DNA from: Profundibacter sp033851955
GTDB taxonomy: Bacteria > Pseudomonadota > Alphaproteobacteria > Rhodobacterales > Rhodobacteraceae
DNA length: 64,000 nt
Direction: 5' to 3'
Assembly (NCBI GenBank): GCA_033851955.1
Contig: JAWSVK010000018.1
Location: 1-64,000 of the forward strand
Both the position numbers and the translations under genes were made by a program. Numbering within the stretch: position 1 is the stretch's first letter; the number at the start of each line of letters is the position of its first letter. Of this stretch, positions 1-7,686 are shown piece by piece. Under the pieces are notes generated by a model. The model saw only the letters and a program-made list of their open reading frames with translations, ran no database searches and was not told the origin of the DNA.

Positions 1-50
1 GAAATCTTGCGACCACCTCTGTAGGCTTGAAAGTCTTCTAGCTTAGGCAT
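1..50 (-). CDS. Possible fifth gene of the RNA-repair operon, partial
   Basis: An ATG lies 8 nt after the pnkp stop on the same strand and opens a frame of 16 codons (MPKLEDFQAYRGGRKI) with no stop before the window edge. The short gap to pnkp suggests co-transcription. There is no clear ribosome binding site, and the fragment is too short to assign a family. It may simply be a chance open frame. Confidence 0.35.
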   Translation of the reverse strand, partial: MPKLEDFQAYRGGRKI

Positions 51-58
51 GGGTGGGT

Positions 59-2620
59 CTATAGTCTTGGATCAACTGGTTCACTCTCAAGAGCCAGTAC
101 GGCCAACGCGCATTCATGCACCTTTGATAGTGGCAAGCCCTCAACGAACCGATGCAACCCCTCAAAGCCCAGTTTGAACTCACGTTCCGCCAATGAAAAC
201 TTCCTTCCTAAGCCGCGTTGCCGCAGCCGTTCGATATTCTCAGGTAGATCATAGTCAGGACCATAGATGATGCGGAGGTAGTCGCGTCCACGCACCTTCA
301 TCGCAGGTTGGATCATGCCCTTGCTTCCGTGAACCAAGAAATCGGTTGGCTTGAAGACCAGCCCTTCGCCACCTTTGGATGTGTGATCGAGCCACCACTC
401 AACAACCACTTCCCGTTGTGCGGGATCATCGAGATTGATCTGCTTCCAACCGGTTGCCTGAAGGATCGGATCATTGTCAGCCAGTTTCGAGATCGTCTCC
501 ATGTGCCAAGTGTGGGGCTTGCCTGAGTGAACATGGCCTTCACTCGCCAGAATGTGGAATGGTGCAATACGATAGTCATCGATACTATCAGCTTGCCAGC
601 AATACCCATCAATCGTTTTACCCATCAAACGTGCGTTCAACAGCCTGATCTCGGCTTTGGCTTTCAACTCGGACAGATCATCTATTTCGCCTTTACGACT
701 CAATGCATCAATCAACGCGGCGGCGGAATGTTCAGCAGCAGCCACCGTGGGAAAGTACTGACGTTTTAGCAGGTCTTGGGCTTTGGCGGACCAAGGCATT
801 AATTCTGCGTCTAGCAGCACCCAGTCAGTTCCCAATTCATCCCAAAGGCCTGAAGACTGCATAGCTGTCGCCACACGATCAACCACAGCAGCCTCTGATG
901 TTTCATCCTTGAAGAACGGTCGCCCTGTTCTAGTGAAGATGACACCTGCTTTGCCATCTTCGACACCAAAGCGAACCTGAGCGGCCACAGCACTTTTGGC
1001 GACAACCAATAACGCCCGTGATCCCATGTGTTTCTCTTCGACAACAAGATCGGTCACACCACGACCAGCATAGTGATCCATGGCCTGCTCTGGCCGTTCC
1101 AGGAACGGTCCCTCAGATGCCGTTGGACACGCCGCCATGGTCGGTGGCAGGTATATCAACCAACGCGGATCGACCGCGAAGCGACTCATTACCTCAAGAG
1201 CAGCCAGGCTGTTCTCTTCAGGGATTTGGATCGTTGATTTGAACCGAGTCTCGATCCGCATTTTCGTCGCATAGTCATCGAAATACAAAAGCTTGTCGTG
1301 GTCTTGCTGTGCGGTCAGAGACTGACCCGCATCGAGAGGCTTGGCAGGGATTGCGTATTGCTGTTTCGCAGGGACCGACACCGTTTCCCGTTCAGGCCAA
1401 CGTAGCGCAGTCAGCTTGCCGCCAAAGACGCAGCCAGTATCAATACACATCGTTTGGTTCAGCCATTCAACATTAGCCATAGGCGTGTGGCCAAAGACAA
1501 CATCGGCCTTACCACGGTAATCTCTTGCCCATTCAAGGCGCACAGGAAGACCGAACTCATCCACTTCACCTGTCGTCTCTCCGAACATGGCGAAGTTGCG
1601 AACATAGCCAGACCCGCGACCGTGCATCTCTTCCTTCAGCCCAGCATGTGCGATGACCAGTTTTCCATCGGCAAGCCAGGCGTGGGACCGCAAGTCCCAG
1701 ATGAAGTCACTGGCCTGCTTGCGGAATGCATCAGAAGTCTGTTCAAGCTCGGTCACCGTCAGATCAAGACCATGTGTTTGGGTGACGGACCTACCCTTCA
1801 GCCATTTGTTCAGCTTGAAGTCATGGTTGCCGACAACGCATCGACCTGATCCTTCATCACACATCCCCATAACCAGCCGCAGTGCATTGAGGTTTTTGGG
1901 GCCACGGTCCGTGATGTCACCGACGAAGAACGCGATACGTCCCTCAGGGTGCCTTGCACAAATAAGGTCTTCCGACCCATCTTCATACGGATCGATCTGA
2001 TATCCCAAATTGCCCAGCAGTTTGGTCAATTCATCAAAGCACCCGTGGATGTCACCAATGATATCGAACGGGCCGTGATCTTGGCGGTTGTCGGTCCATA
2101 ACGGCTGACGTTCGATCTGAAGTGCGTCCACCTCTTCTGGAGACTTCATGATGTGAACGTTACGAAAGCCTTCCTTCTGCAAGCCACGCAGCCCCCTACG
2201 TAGGGCTTTAGCGTGGTTTCGAATGACATGCTCACCAAAGTCACGGTTTGAACGCTGTTGGTTGCGTTCATGACAAATCTTTGGGTCGATATCCAACACC
2301 AGTGCAACTGGCAAAGCGTGATACTTTCGAGCAAGTTGGATCAGCTTGGCCCGATCTTCGCGTTTCACCGATGTTGCATCGATGACAGTCAGCAACCGCC
2401 GTTTCAGACGGATGGAGGCGGTGTAGCTCAACAAGTCAAACGCATCGCCCGTGGCGGCCAGATCGGTTTCATTGTCGGACACCAAAGCACGGCAATGGTC
2501 CGAGGAAACGATCTCGGTTTCAAGGAAATGTTTACTGGCAAAGCTCGACTTACCTGAGCCAGTTGAGCCGATCAGAACAACAAGGGCGAAGTCGGGAATG
2601 GTTATCTGTAGATCGGTCAT
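59..2620 (-). CDS. pnkp: Polynucleotide kinase-phosphatase-ligase Pnkp of bacterial RNA repair
   Basis: This is a three-domain RNA end-healing and sealing enzyme. It phosphorylates 5'-OH ends, removes 2',3'-cyclic or 3' phosphate, and joins the ends. Numbering from the upstream ATG at 2629, the kinase P-loop GSTGSGKSS is at 21-29. The binuclear metallophosphoesterase motifs are GDIHGC (192), GDITDRGP (237), GNHD (267), HAG (328) and GHTP (380). The ligase-type EEKHMGSR (531-538) carries the candidate adenylated lysine 533. About 855 residues matches the known bacterial Pnkp family. I placed the start at the second Met because it gives an ATGA overlap with the upstream gene, and the N-terminus (MTDLQITIP) then resembles family members. 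The ATG at 2629 is the alternative. In known systems Pnkp needs Hen1 for ligation, and hen1 is the first gene of this operon. Confidence 0.95.
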   Translation of the reverse strand: MTDLQITIPDFALVVLIGSTGSGKSSFASKHFLETEIVSSDHCRALVSDNETDLAATGDAFDLLSYTASIRLKRRLLTVIDATSVKREDRAKLIQLARKYHALPVALVLDIDPKICHERNQQRSNRDFGEHVIRNHAKALRRGLRGLQKEGFRNVHIMKSPEEVDALQIERQPLWTDNRQDHGPFDIIGDIHGCFDELTKLLGNLGYQIDPYEDGSEDLICARHPEGRIAFFVGDITDRGPKNLNALRLVMGMCDEGSGRCVVGNHDFKLNKWLKGRSVTQTHGLDLTVTELEQTSDAFRKQASDFIWDLRSHAWLADGKLVIAHAGLKEEMHGRGSGYVRNFAMFGETTGEVDEFGLPVRLEWARDYRGKADVVFGHTPMANVEWLNQTMCIDTGCVFGGKLTALRWPERETVSVPAKQQYAIPAKPLDAGQSLTAQQDHDKLLYFDDYATKMRIETRFKSTIQIPEENSLAALEVMSRFAVDPRWLIYLPPTMAACPTASEGPFLERPEQAMDHYAGRGVTDLVVEEKHMGSRALLVVAKSAVAAQVRFGVEDGKAGVIFTRTGRPFFKDETSEAAVVDRVATAMQSSGLWDELGTDWVLLDAELMPWSAKAQDLLKRQYFPTVAAAEHSAAALIDALSRKGEIDDLSELKAKAEIRLLNARLMGKTIDGYCWQADSIDDYRIAPFHILASEGHVHSGKPHTWHMETISKLADNDPILQATGWKQINLDDPAQREVVVEWWLDHTSKGGEGLVFKPTDFLVHGSKGMIQPAMKVRGRDYLRIIYGPDYDLPENIERLRQRGLGRKFSLAEREFKLGFEGLHRFVEGLPLSKVHECALAVLALESEPVDPRL

Positions 2621-3201
2621 GACTTCCATTTTCTCAATTCTGATGCCGCCGCTGTCAGCAGGGATTTTGGGCCAAGTTCTTCCGCCGAGTAGTCGTATGC
2701 AATCGCCTCAAAGACAGAGTCATGAAAGGCAATCGCGAAATGGCGATACCCGTCGAACAAGCTGTCAGAGTGGCGCTGATGAATACGATTTGCGTGACAG
2801 AAATCGCGGATAGCATGAGACTCGATAACTTCTTTGGCGGTGTAAGGGTACAACCCCAACCGACTGAGTGGGTGAGCACCAATCGCTTCTTCGTTCGGTG
2901 GCCCGAGTCGATGCCAAAGAACATGATTGAAACGTATGACAGCCGTAGGTTCTCCCTCACTGCTGACTTCCACCATCCTGACAGACGTACCATCCCAATC
3001 AGGGTCATGTGTTCGCAAGTAGTAAAAGAGGCTCACGCTGTGTTCGTCGGCCAACACAAATGGCATTGGAGCACCACCTGCCATCGATGGTACGCCAGTC
3101 ATGTCTATGAGTGCTTCTATTGACGAATGTTCTTCGTCAGCACCCGAGTTGGGGGCATGATCTAACCGTTGCTGGCCAAATAGAGTTTTCCAAAGAGACA
3201 A
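2617..3201 (-). CDS. Unknown 194-aa protein encoded inside the RNA-repair operon
   Basis: I do not recognise the family. The frame starts with TTG directly after the rlaP-like stop (TAA-TTG). An AAGGGGG ribosome-binding site lies about 8 nt upstream, inside the end of the previous gene, and this supports the TTG start. The stop overlaps the pnkp start as ATGA, so translation with both neighbours looks coupled. The protein is soluble, with no signal peptide or membrane segment, and is rich in His and acidic residues. Its C-terminal half holds HANRIHQRHSDSLFDGYRHF and then FHDSVFEAIAYDYS. The tight packing implies a role with Hen1, RlaP and Pnkp, for example as a substrate-recognition or regulatory subunit. 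That is inference from position only. Confidence 0.85.
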   Translation of the reverse strand: MSLWKTLFGQQRLDHAPNSGADEEHSSIEALIDMTGVPSMAGGAPMPFVLADEHSVSLFYYLRTHDPDWDGTSVRMVEVSSEGEPTAVIRFNHVLWHRLGPPNEEAIGAHPLSRLGLYPYTAKEVIESHAIRDFCHANRIHQRHSDSLFDGYRHFAIAFHDSVFEAIAYDYSAEELGPKSLLTAAASELRKWKS

Positions 3202-4008
3202 TTATAATGCCCCCTTAACTATCTGCCGCAACAAGTTGTCGCCTTCAGCCATCAAGTCAGGTCGTTCTTCCTTCTTTGCCACAACAGTTGCCCATGCCAT
3301 CTGATCTTGGATGAAGGTGTCGATCATCGCGATACGCTCACCACGACCAATCTCCTTGGCTTTGCTTTTCAGTACCAACAACTCATCGATATGGATGATG
3401 AGATCGGGTGGTAAGTTTTGGCCTGCGACCAGATCGTGCAAGTTCATTGGCGGCGGTGTACCAGGTATCTGCCTGATCCATGAGATCGCCAAAGCGGGTC
3501 TCAGGATATAGAAATACTTCTTGAAGCTGACCTCTTGGCTATCACCAACGTGCTTATCCCACTGCTTTTGGGCAAGGTTCCGATAGTGGTGCAGGCACGA
3601 TTCACCATAGGTCGTCTTGGCCGCAAACTCGGTGAGTTGAGCGCACAGGTCATCGTTCCACCTGTAGCGAATAGGGCTGGACAGCCATTCCAACATGACG
3701 GGATTAGGCTTGATCAGCAGACCAAGGGCTTTGCGAATATCCCAGCCGTTGATATCCCAGTCTCCTTCAATAGGCAGTTCGATGACATCGCGACCTGGCT
3801 CAATGCTCATGTACCAATCTGGTTGATGCGCATAGATGAAACGCACATCGTAATCGCTGTCAGGCGACGGAAAGCCCCATGCACGGCTACCGCTTTCAAT
3901 GGCAAACAGTACCCTTACACCGTGTTCTACCTCCAAGGCAGTCAGCTTGGATTGGATCACATATTCGATCTCTGGTGAGATGCTGGGTACGAAGGATGGC
4001 AGTTTCAT
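3202..4008 (-). CDS. rlaP: RlaP-type nucleotidyltransferase of the RNA-repair operon
   Basis: This is a member of the DNA-polymerase-beta-like nucleotidyltransferase superfamily. The signature is visible near the N-terminus: GSRAWGF at residues 40-46 and the acidic DSDYDVRF at 50-57, which supply the GS motif and the metal-binding aspartates. The rest resembles the COG3541 (YcgL-type) predicted nucleotidyltransferases, and homologues placed beside RNA ligases are called RlaP. A plausible job is adding nucleotides to damaged RNA ends before sealing, but this is inferred from family and context. The start ATG overlaps the hen1 stop as ATGA. The stop abuts the TTG of the next gene. Confidence 0.85.
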   Translation of the reverse strand: MKLPSFVPSISPEIEYVIQSKLTALEVEHGVRVLFAIESGSRAWGFPSPDSDYDVRFIYAHQPDWYMSIEPGRDVIELPIEGDWDINGWDIRKALGLLIKPNPVMLEWLSSPIRYRWNDDLCAQLTEFAAKTTYGESCLHHYRNLAQKQWDKHVGDSQEVSFKKYFYILRPALAISWIRQIPGTPPPMNLHDLVAGQNLPPDLIIHIDELLVLKSKAKEIGRGERIAMIDTFIQDQMAWATVVAKKEERPDLMAEGDNLLRQIVKGAL

Positions 4009-5399
4009 GATGCATCTCCCAAAGTGAAGATGGCCATTTGGGATGGTCCGCCATGGATTTCATCAACAGGACCAAGAGCGGCAAATTCCGCAGTATACCC
4101 GTGTTCATCAGCGACGTGTGTTGCCCACTCTTCAAACTCGGCCCGCGTCCACTCAAAGCGATGGTCAGGGTGACGCAGTTGGTTTTCCTTCATCGTCTCA
4201 AACAAAACGTTGTATTCACGGTTCGGCGTCGTAATCACGACCATATTCGGACGGGCGTCGGCAAAGAGTGACATTACCAAGGCTGACAGCCTGTGTGGCT
4301 CGATGTGTTCGATGACCTCGACAAGCGTTGCCGCATCGAAGCCCTTCCACCGACGATCACCATAGGTGAGGCTGCCCATTTGCAACGTCACACGTTCAGA
4401 CATGGCATCAACCGCCTGATGAAGACGCAATTTACGGTGAGCGGTTTCCAAGGTGCGCACAGATGGATCAACGCCGACGATCCGATCAATACCGCGTTCT
4501 TTGGTCAGCCGAGAGATCAGCTTCCCTTCGCCGCAGCCAAGGTCGAGAACAGATTTCACATTCTTCTGCCGCAGGGCATCAGCAACGGCATCCAAACGGA
4601 TGTCATGTAGCCGTAGGGGCTTTTCCAGTTGTTCTTCCGGCTTCAGTTTCGGGATCTCTTCGTCGTCATCTACGACTGCGGAATCCTCCAGCCGAGCCAA
4701 AGCCATGTTCGTCAACGACCGCCGATGCTTCAATGCACGACGGGTGATCAACTCCTTAGCTGGGTGGTTCGCCAGCCAGCCCTCACCCTTGGCAAGCAGT
4801 TTGTCTATTTCTTCTTGTGCAACGAAGTAGTGCTTGAAGTTGTCCATCACAGGAATCAGCACGTATAAATGGTTCAGAATATCGCCCAACCGCAACTTCG
4901 CGGACAGGCGCAGATCAATCACTGCAAGATCATCAACGTCGTCAGTTGAATGGATCACGTACCCCAGTGGTTCGAACAGCGACTTCAGCAGTTCTAGATC
5001 GCCTGACAATGCAACGGGAAGGACGCGGATTTCAAAGTCTAAAAGTTGATCAGCCAATTCCTGACGATCCTTGGACTTGCCTGCCATCGTCTGAGAAAAT
5101 GACCGAACAAGCGCCACCGACAGGAAAGAGTTTGCCACAAAGGGGCGATCATTCACGTACTGAGCCAGAAGCCCGTCGGACTGCTGGTTCTTGCCGCGAA
5201 CCAACCCAATTGGATCGACTTCGAGATGCAATACCGCAGTCGTGCATTCGTCTGAAACCTCAGGGTAGAATATCGTCACATCACCCGCAGATGTCTTCTT
5301 GGTATGAACATGATCTGGATGTTTATGCAGTAGAAAGCCGAGATCACGGGCGGAATAGTCCACGCCATTTTTTGCCAACAATGTAATCTCGATTTGCAT
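4005..5399 (-). CDS. hen1: 3'-terminal RNA ribose 2'-O-methyltransferase Hen1
   Basis: Bacterial Hen1 methylates the 2'-OH at the 3' end of cleaved RNA during repair, so that the resealed RNA resists a second cut. The N-terminal ~240 residues match the bacterial-specific domain that activates the Pnkp ligase. The C-terminal half is an S-adenosylmethionine methyltransferase with DLGCGEGK at 286-293. The metal site is visible as EVIEHIEPH (Glu361, Glu364, His365) plus a later His in PDHRFEWTR (around 413). I chose the ATG at 5399 over the in-frame TTG at 5414 because family members begin close to this Met. Hen1 is first in the operon. The ~550 bp upstream hold inverted repeats that could regulate it. 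Confidence 0.95.
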   Translation of the reverse strand: MQIEITLLAKNGVDYSARDLGFLLHKHPDHVHTKKTSAGDVTIFYPEVSDECTTAVLHLEVDPIGLVRGKNQQSDGLLAQYVNDRPFVANSFLSVALVRSFSQTMAGKSKDRQELADQLLDFEIRVLPVALSGDLELLKSLFEPLGYVIHSTDDVDDLAVIDLRLSAKLRLGDILNHLYVLIPVMDNFKHYFVAQEEIDKLLAKGEGWLANHPAKELITRRALKHRRSLTNMALARLEDSAVVDDDEEIPKLKPEEQLEKPLRLHDIRLDAVADALRQKNVKSVLDLGCGEGKLISRLTKERGIDRIVGVDPSVRTLETAHRKLRLHQAVDAMSERVTLQMGSLTYGDRRWKGFDAATLVEVIEHIEPHRLSALVMSLFADARPNMVVITTPNREYNVLFETMKENQLRHPDHRFEWTRAEFEEWATHVADEHGYTAEFAALGPVDEIHGGPSQMAIFTLGDAS

Positions 5400-5567
5400 A
5401 ATACTCGGCCTCAAGGAATCTCGTTGGTTGCAGGACTATCAACGATAGGTGGTGCCAACAACATGGTATTGAAATGGTGTTTATATGAATGGTCTGTATT
5501 CACGCGACCTGTGTGATAGAAAATCATGATCTGGCGGTCAAACTTGAATATGAATTAGGACAAGCAG

Positions 5568-5586
5568 CATCAATCAAAGATTGATG
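5568..5586. repeat. 8-bp perfect hairpin upstream of hen1
   Basis: The sequence CATCAATC-AAA-GATTGATG is a perfect 8-bp inverted repeat with a 3-nt loop, about 170 bp ahead of the hen1 start. It has no T-run, so a terminator is unlikely. It could be an operator half or an RNA hairpin in a long leader. Confidence 0.5.
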
Positions 5587-5592
5587 GCAAAA

Positions 5593-5619
5593 GTTCGAAT
5601 TCCGATTGAGTATTCGAAC
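5593..5619. promoter_or_regulatory. Inverted repeat GTTCGAAT-N11-ATTCGAAC upstream of hen1
   Basis: This is a perfect 8-bp dyad with an 11-nt spacer, located about 190 bp upstream of hen1 and next to AT-rich, promoter-like sequence. Its geometry suits a dimeric repressor operator. It is not the GTTC-N7-GTTC direct repeat usual for alphaproteobacterial LexA, so SOS control is not indicated. Confidence 0.4.
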
Positions 5620-5954
5620 CCAATGTGATGACGTTTGCTACAATAATATGCTACGATACCCCATATAATCATATCATAAACATCTGTTAATAATAGGGAA
5701 ATACGAGCTTTCGCAACTTCCCTTCGGCTCCGCCACTACACTGTTTCGCCAAGGTGTCTGATTTGCTCTAGGCAGAATGCTGGGAAACCGAGCTATATGT
5801 GGATTGATTGCCTCAATCATATGAACTAAATTCAAAATTGGATGCGCACAAAAAACCCCCGCTTGGCAAGACGGGCAAAAGGTCTGCATGCAGCTATGTG
5901 CCTATGCTCCATGTCAGAATGGCTGCAACTAGGTGGAATTGAGGGAGACATTTG

Positions 5955-7559
5955 ATGCTAGACGTCGGTGAATTTGACTACGTAATTGTCGGGGCCGGGT
6001 CTGCAGGATGTGTGCTTGCCAATCGCCTGAGCGAAGACCCCAAAAACCAAGTTTTGCTCCTAGAAGCTGGCGGCAACGACAATTACCACTGGATCCATAT
6101 TCCAGTCGGATATCTATATTGCATCGGCAACCCACGGACCGACTGGAGGTTTTCAACGGCTCCCATCGAAGGTTTGAACGGGCGAACGCTTTTGTACCCT
6201 CGAGGCCGTGTCCTTGGCGGATGTTCCTCCATAAACGGCATGCTTTACTTGCGGGGGCAGGCCGCGGATTATGACGGCTGGCAGCAGATGGGAAACACCG
6301 GTTGGGGTTGGGATGATGTGCTGCCATATTTTATGAAATCCGAGGACTATTTTAGTGGCAAAGATGATCACCACGGACAGGATGGTGAGTGGCGCGTTGA
6401 AGAGCAGCGCCTGAACTGGGAAATCCTCGAGGCATGGAAAGTGGCGGCCACCGAGGCTGGCATTCCCGAGACACACGACTTCAATCGTGGGGACAATTTC
6501 GGCGTCGGCTATTTCAAGGTGAACCAACGTTCAGGCTGGCGGTGGAGCACTTCAAAGGCGTTTCTGCGCCCTGCCAAAACACGGGCCAACCTGACTGTCA
6601 TGACCCATGCACAGGCCGAAAAAATATTGATATCCGACAAGCGCGCAACCGGCGTACAGTTCTTGCACAAGGGCAGCAAATCAAAGGTCAGTGCGCGGCG
6701 TGAAGTGATCTTAGCCTCCGGCGCAATTGGCTCACCTCAATTGCTGCAATTATCTGGCATCGGCCCCGGGGGCTTGCTGCAAAAACATGGCATCGACATT
6801 GTGCATGAGGCACCTGATGTTGGCGGCAATCTGCAGGACCACTTGCAAATCCGCTGTGCCTATAAAATTCAGGGCGCAAAAACGCTGAATACGATGGCCT
6901 CGACCCTGTGGGGCAAGGCCAAAATCGGGCTTGAATATGCCCTGAAACGTACCGGCCCGATGTCCATGGCCCCCAGTCAACTTGGGGCTTTTGCCTATTC
7001 GGATGACCGCATGGAAACCCCCGATTTGGAATACCACGTGCAACCCGTGACGCTCGAGGCATTTGGGCAAGATCCGCACAGCTTCCCAGCGATCACCGCC
7101 AGTGTCTGCCACTTGCGCCCCGAAAGCCGTGGCCATGTTCATATCACCTCACCTGACGCACAGGCACATCCTGAAATTCAGCCGAACTACCTGTCGACCG
7201 ACGGTGACCGCGCTGTGGCCGCCAGCGCAATCCGGCAAACCCGTAAGATCATGGATCAACCCGCCTTGGCGCCGTATATGCCCGAAGAATTCAAACCGGG
7301 GCCGCAACATCAATCAGAGGAAGAGCTGATAGACGGCGCTCGCCAAATCGCCTCAACGATTTTTCATCCGGTTGGTACGGCCCGCATGGGCACGGATGCG
7401 CAGGCTGTCGTTGATCCCCAATTGCGGGTCAATGGCATCAACAATCTGCGTGTCGTGGACGCATCAATCATGCCGAATATCACCTCGGGCAACACGAATT
7501 CCCCGACCATCATGATCGCTGAGCGCGCCAGCGACTTAATCCTGAAATCAGCGACTTAG
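5955..7559 (+). CDS. GMC-family FAD-dependent alcohol/choline dehydrogenase
   Basis: This is a glucose-methanol-choline oxidoreductase that uses FAD to oxidise an alcohol. The N-terminal dinucleotide fold reads DYVIVGAGSAGCVLANRL, followed by a Glu for the ribose (LLLEAGG). GMC signature 1 is GRVLGGCSSINGMLYLRG, and signature 2 is GAIGSPQLLQLSGIGP. The C-terminal catalytic region has HPVGTARMG and NTNSPTIMIAERAS. The length of 534 aa is typical. The start is the ATG at 5955, with GAGGGAGA 6 nt upstream. No betB, betI or choline transporter is adjacent, so choline is not favoured, and an AlkJ-like dehydrogenase of another alcohol is equally likely. A strong terminator follows the gene. Confidence 0.9.
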   Translation: MLDVGEFDYVIVGAGSAGCVLANRLSEDPKNQVLLLEAGGNDNYHWIHIPVGYLYCIGNPRTDWRFSTAPIEGLNGRTLLYPRGRVLGGCSSINGMLYLRGQAADYDGWQQMGNTGWGWDDVLPYFMKSEDYFSGKDDHHGQDGEWRVEEQRLNWEILEAWKVAATEAGIPETHDFNRGDNFGVGYFKVNQRSGWRWSTSKAFLRPAKTRANLTVMTHAQAEKILISDKRATGVQFLHKGSKSKVSARREVILASGAIGSPQLLQLSGIGPGGLLQKHGIDIVHEAPDVGGNLQDHLQIRCAYKIQGAKTLNTMASTLWGKAKIGLEYALKRTGPMSMAPSQLGAFAYSDDRMETPDLEYHVQPVTLEAFGQDPHSFPAITASVCHLRPESRGHVHITSPDAQAHPEIQPNYLSTDGDRAVAASAIRQTRKIMDQPALAPYMPEEFKPGPQHQSEEELIDGARQIASTIFHPVGTARMGTDAQAVVDPQLRVNGINNLRVVDASIMPNITSGNTNSPTIMIAERASDLILKSAT

Positions 7560-7600
7560 GTGACAGGCGGCTCCCCCTGTTATGAGCCCCAGCATAAACA

Positions 7601-7637
7601 ACAAAGGCCCCGCAGCGCCATGCCGCGGGGCCTTTGT
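7601..7637. terminator. Bidirectional rho-independent terminator
   Basis: ACAAAGGCCCCGC and GCGGGGCCTTTGT form a perfect 13-bp stem around an 11-nt loop. It lies between two converging genes, the GMC dehydrogenase and the 514-aa membrane protein, and can serve both strands. Confidence 0.9.
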
Positions 7638-7686
7638 CATTCAATCACGGTTGCCAAATCGCAGCGGCATCAAGCATAGATCGCGC

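Larger units (their letters stand above)
5400..5954. other. Divergent intergenic region upstream of hen1 and the GMC gene
   Basis: This AT-rich gap separates hen1 (minus) from the oxidoreductase (plus). It has no convincing gene: the only sizeable frame (5674-5889, minus, 71 codons) has no recognisable domain. The gap contains two inverted repeats, annotated separately, and an AT-rich stretch around 5640-5700 that could hold promoters. No sigma-54 regulator such as RtcR is encoded nearby. Confidence 0.6.

Noticed and set aside
5593..5619. LexA (SOS) box upstream of hen1
   Set aside because: The alphaproteobacterial box is the direct repeat GTTC-N7-GTTC. This is an inverted repeat with a different spacing.
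5674..5889. 71-codon minus-strand frame upstream of hen1
   Set aside because: It contains two Cys-rich bits (CPSCQAGVFC) but no ribosome-binding site or recognisable family, and it would interrupt the likely promoter region.
5955..7559. Choline dehydrogenase betA
   Set aside because: The GMC family is clear, but betB, betI and choline transporters are absent, so the specific name is not supported.
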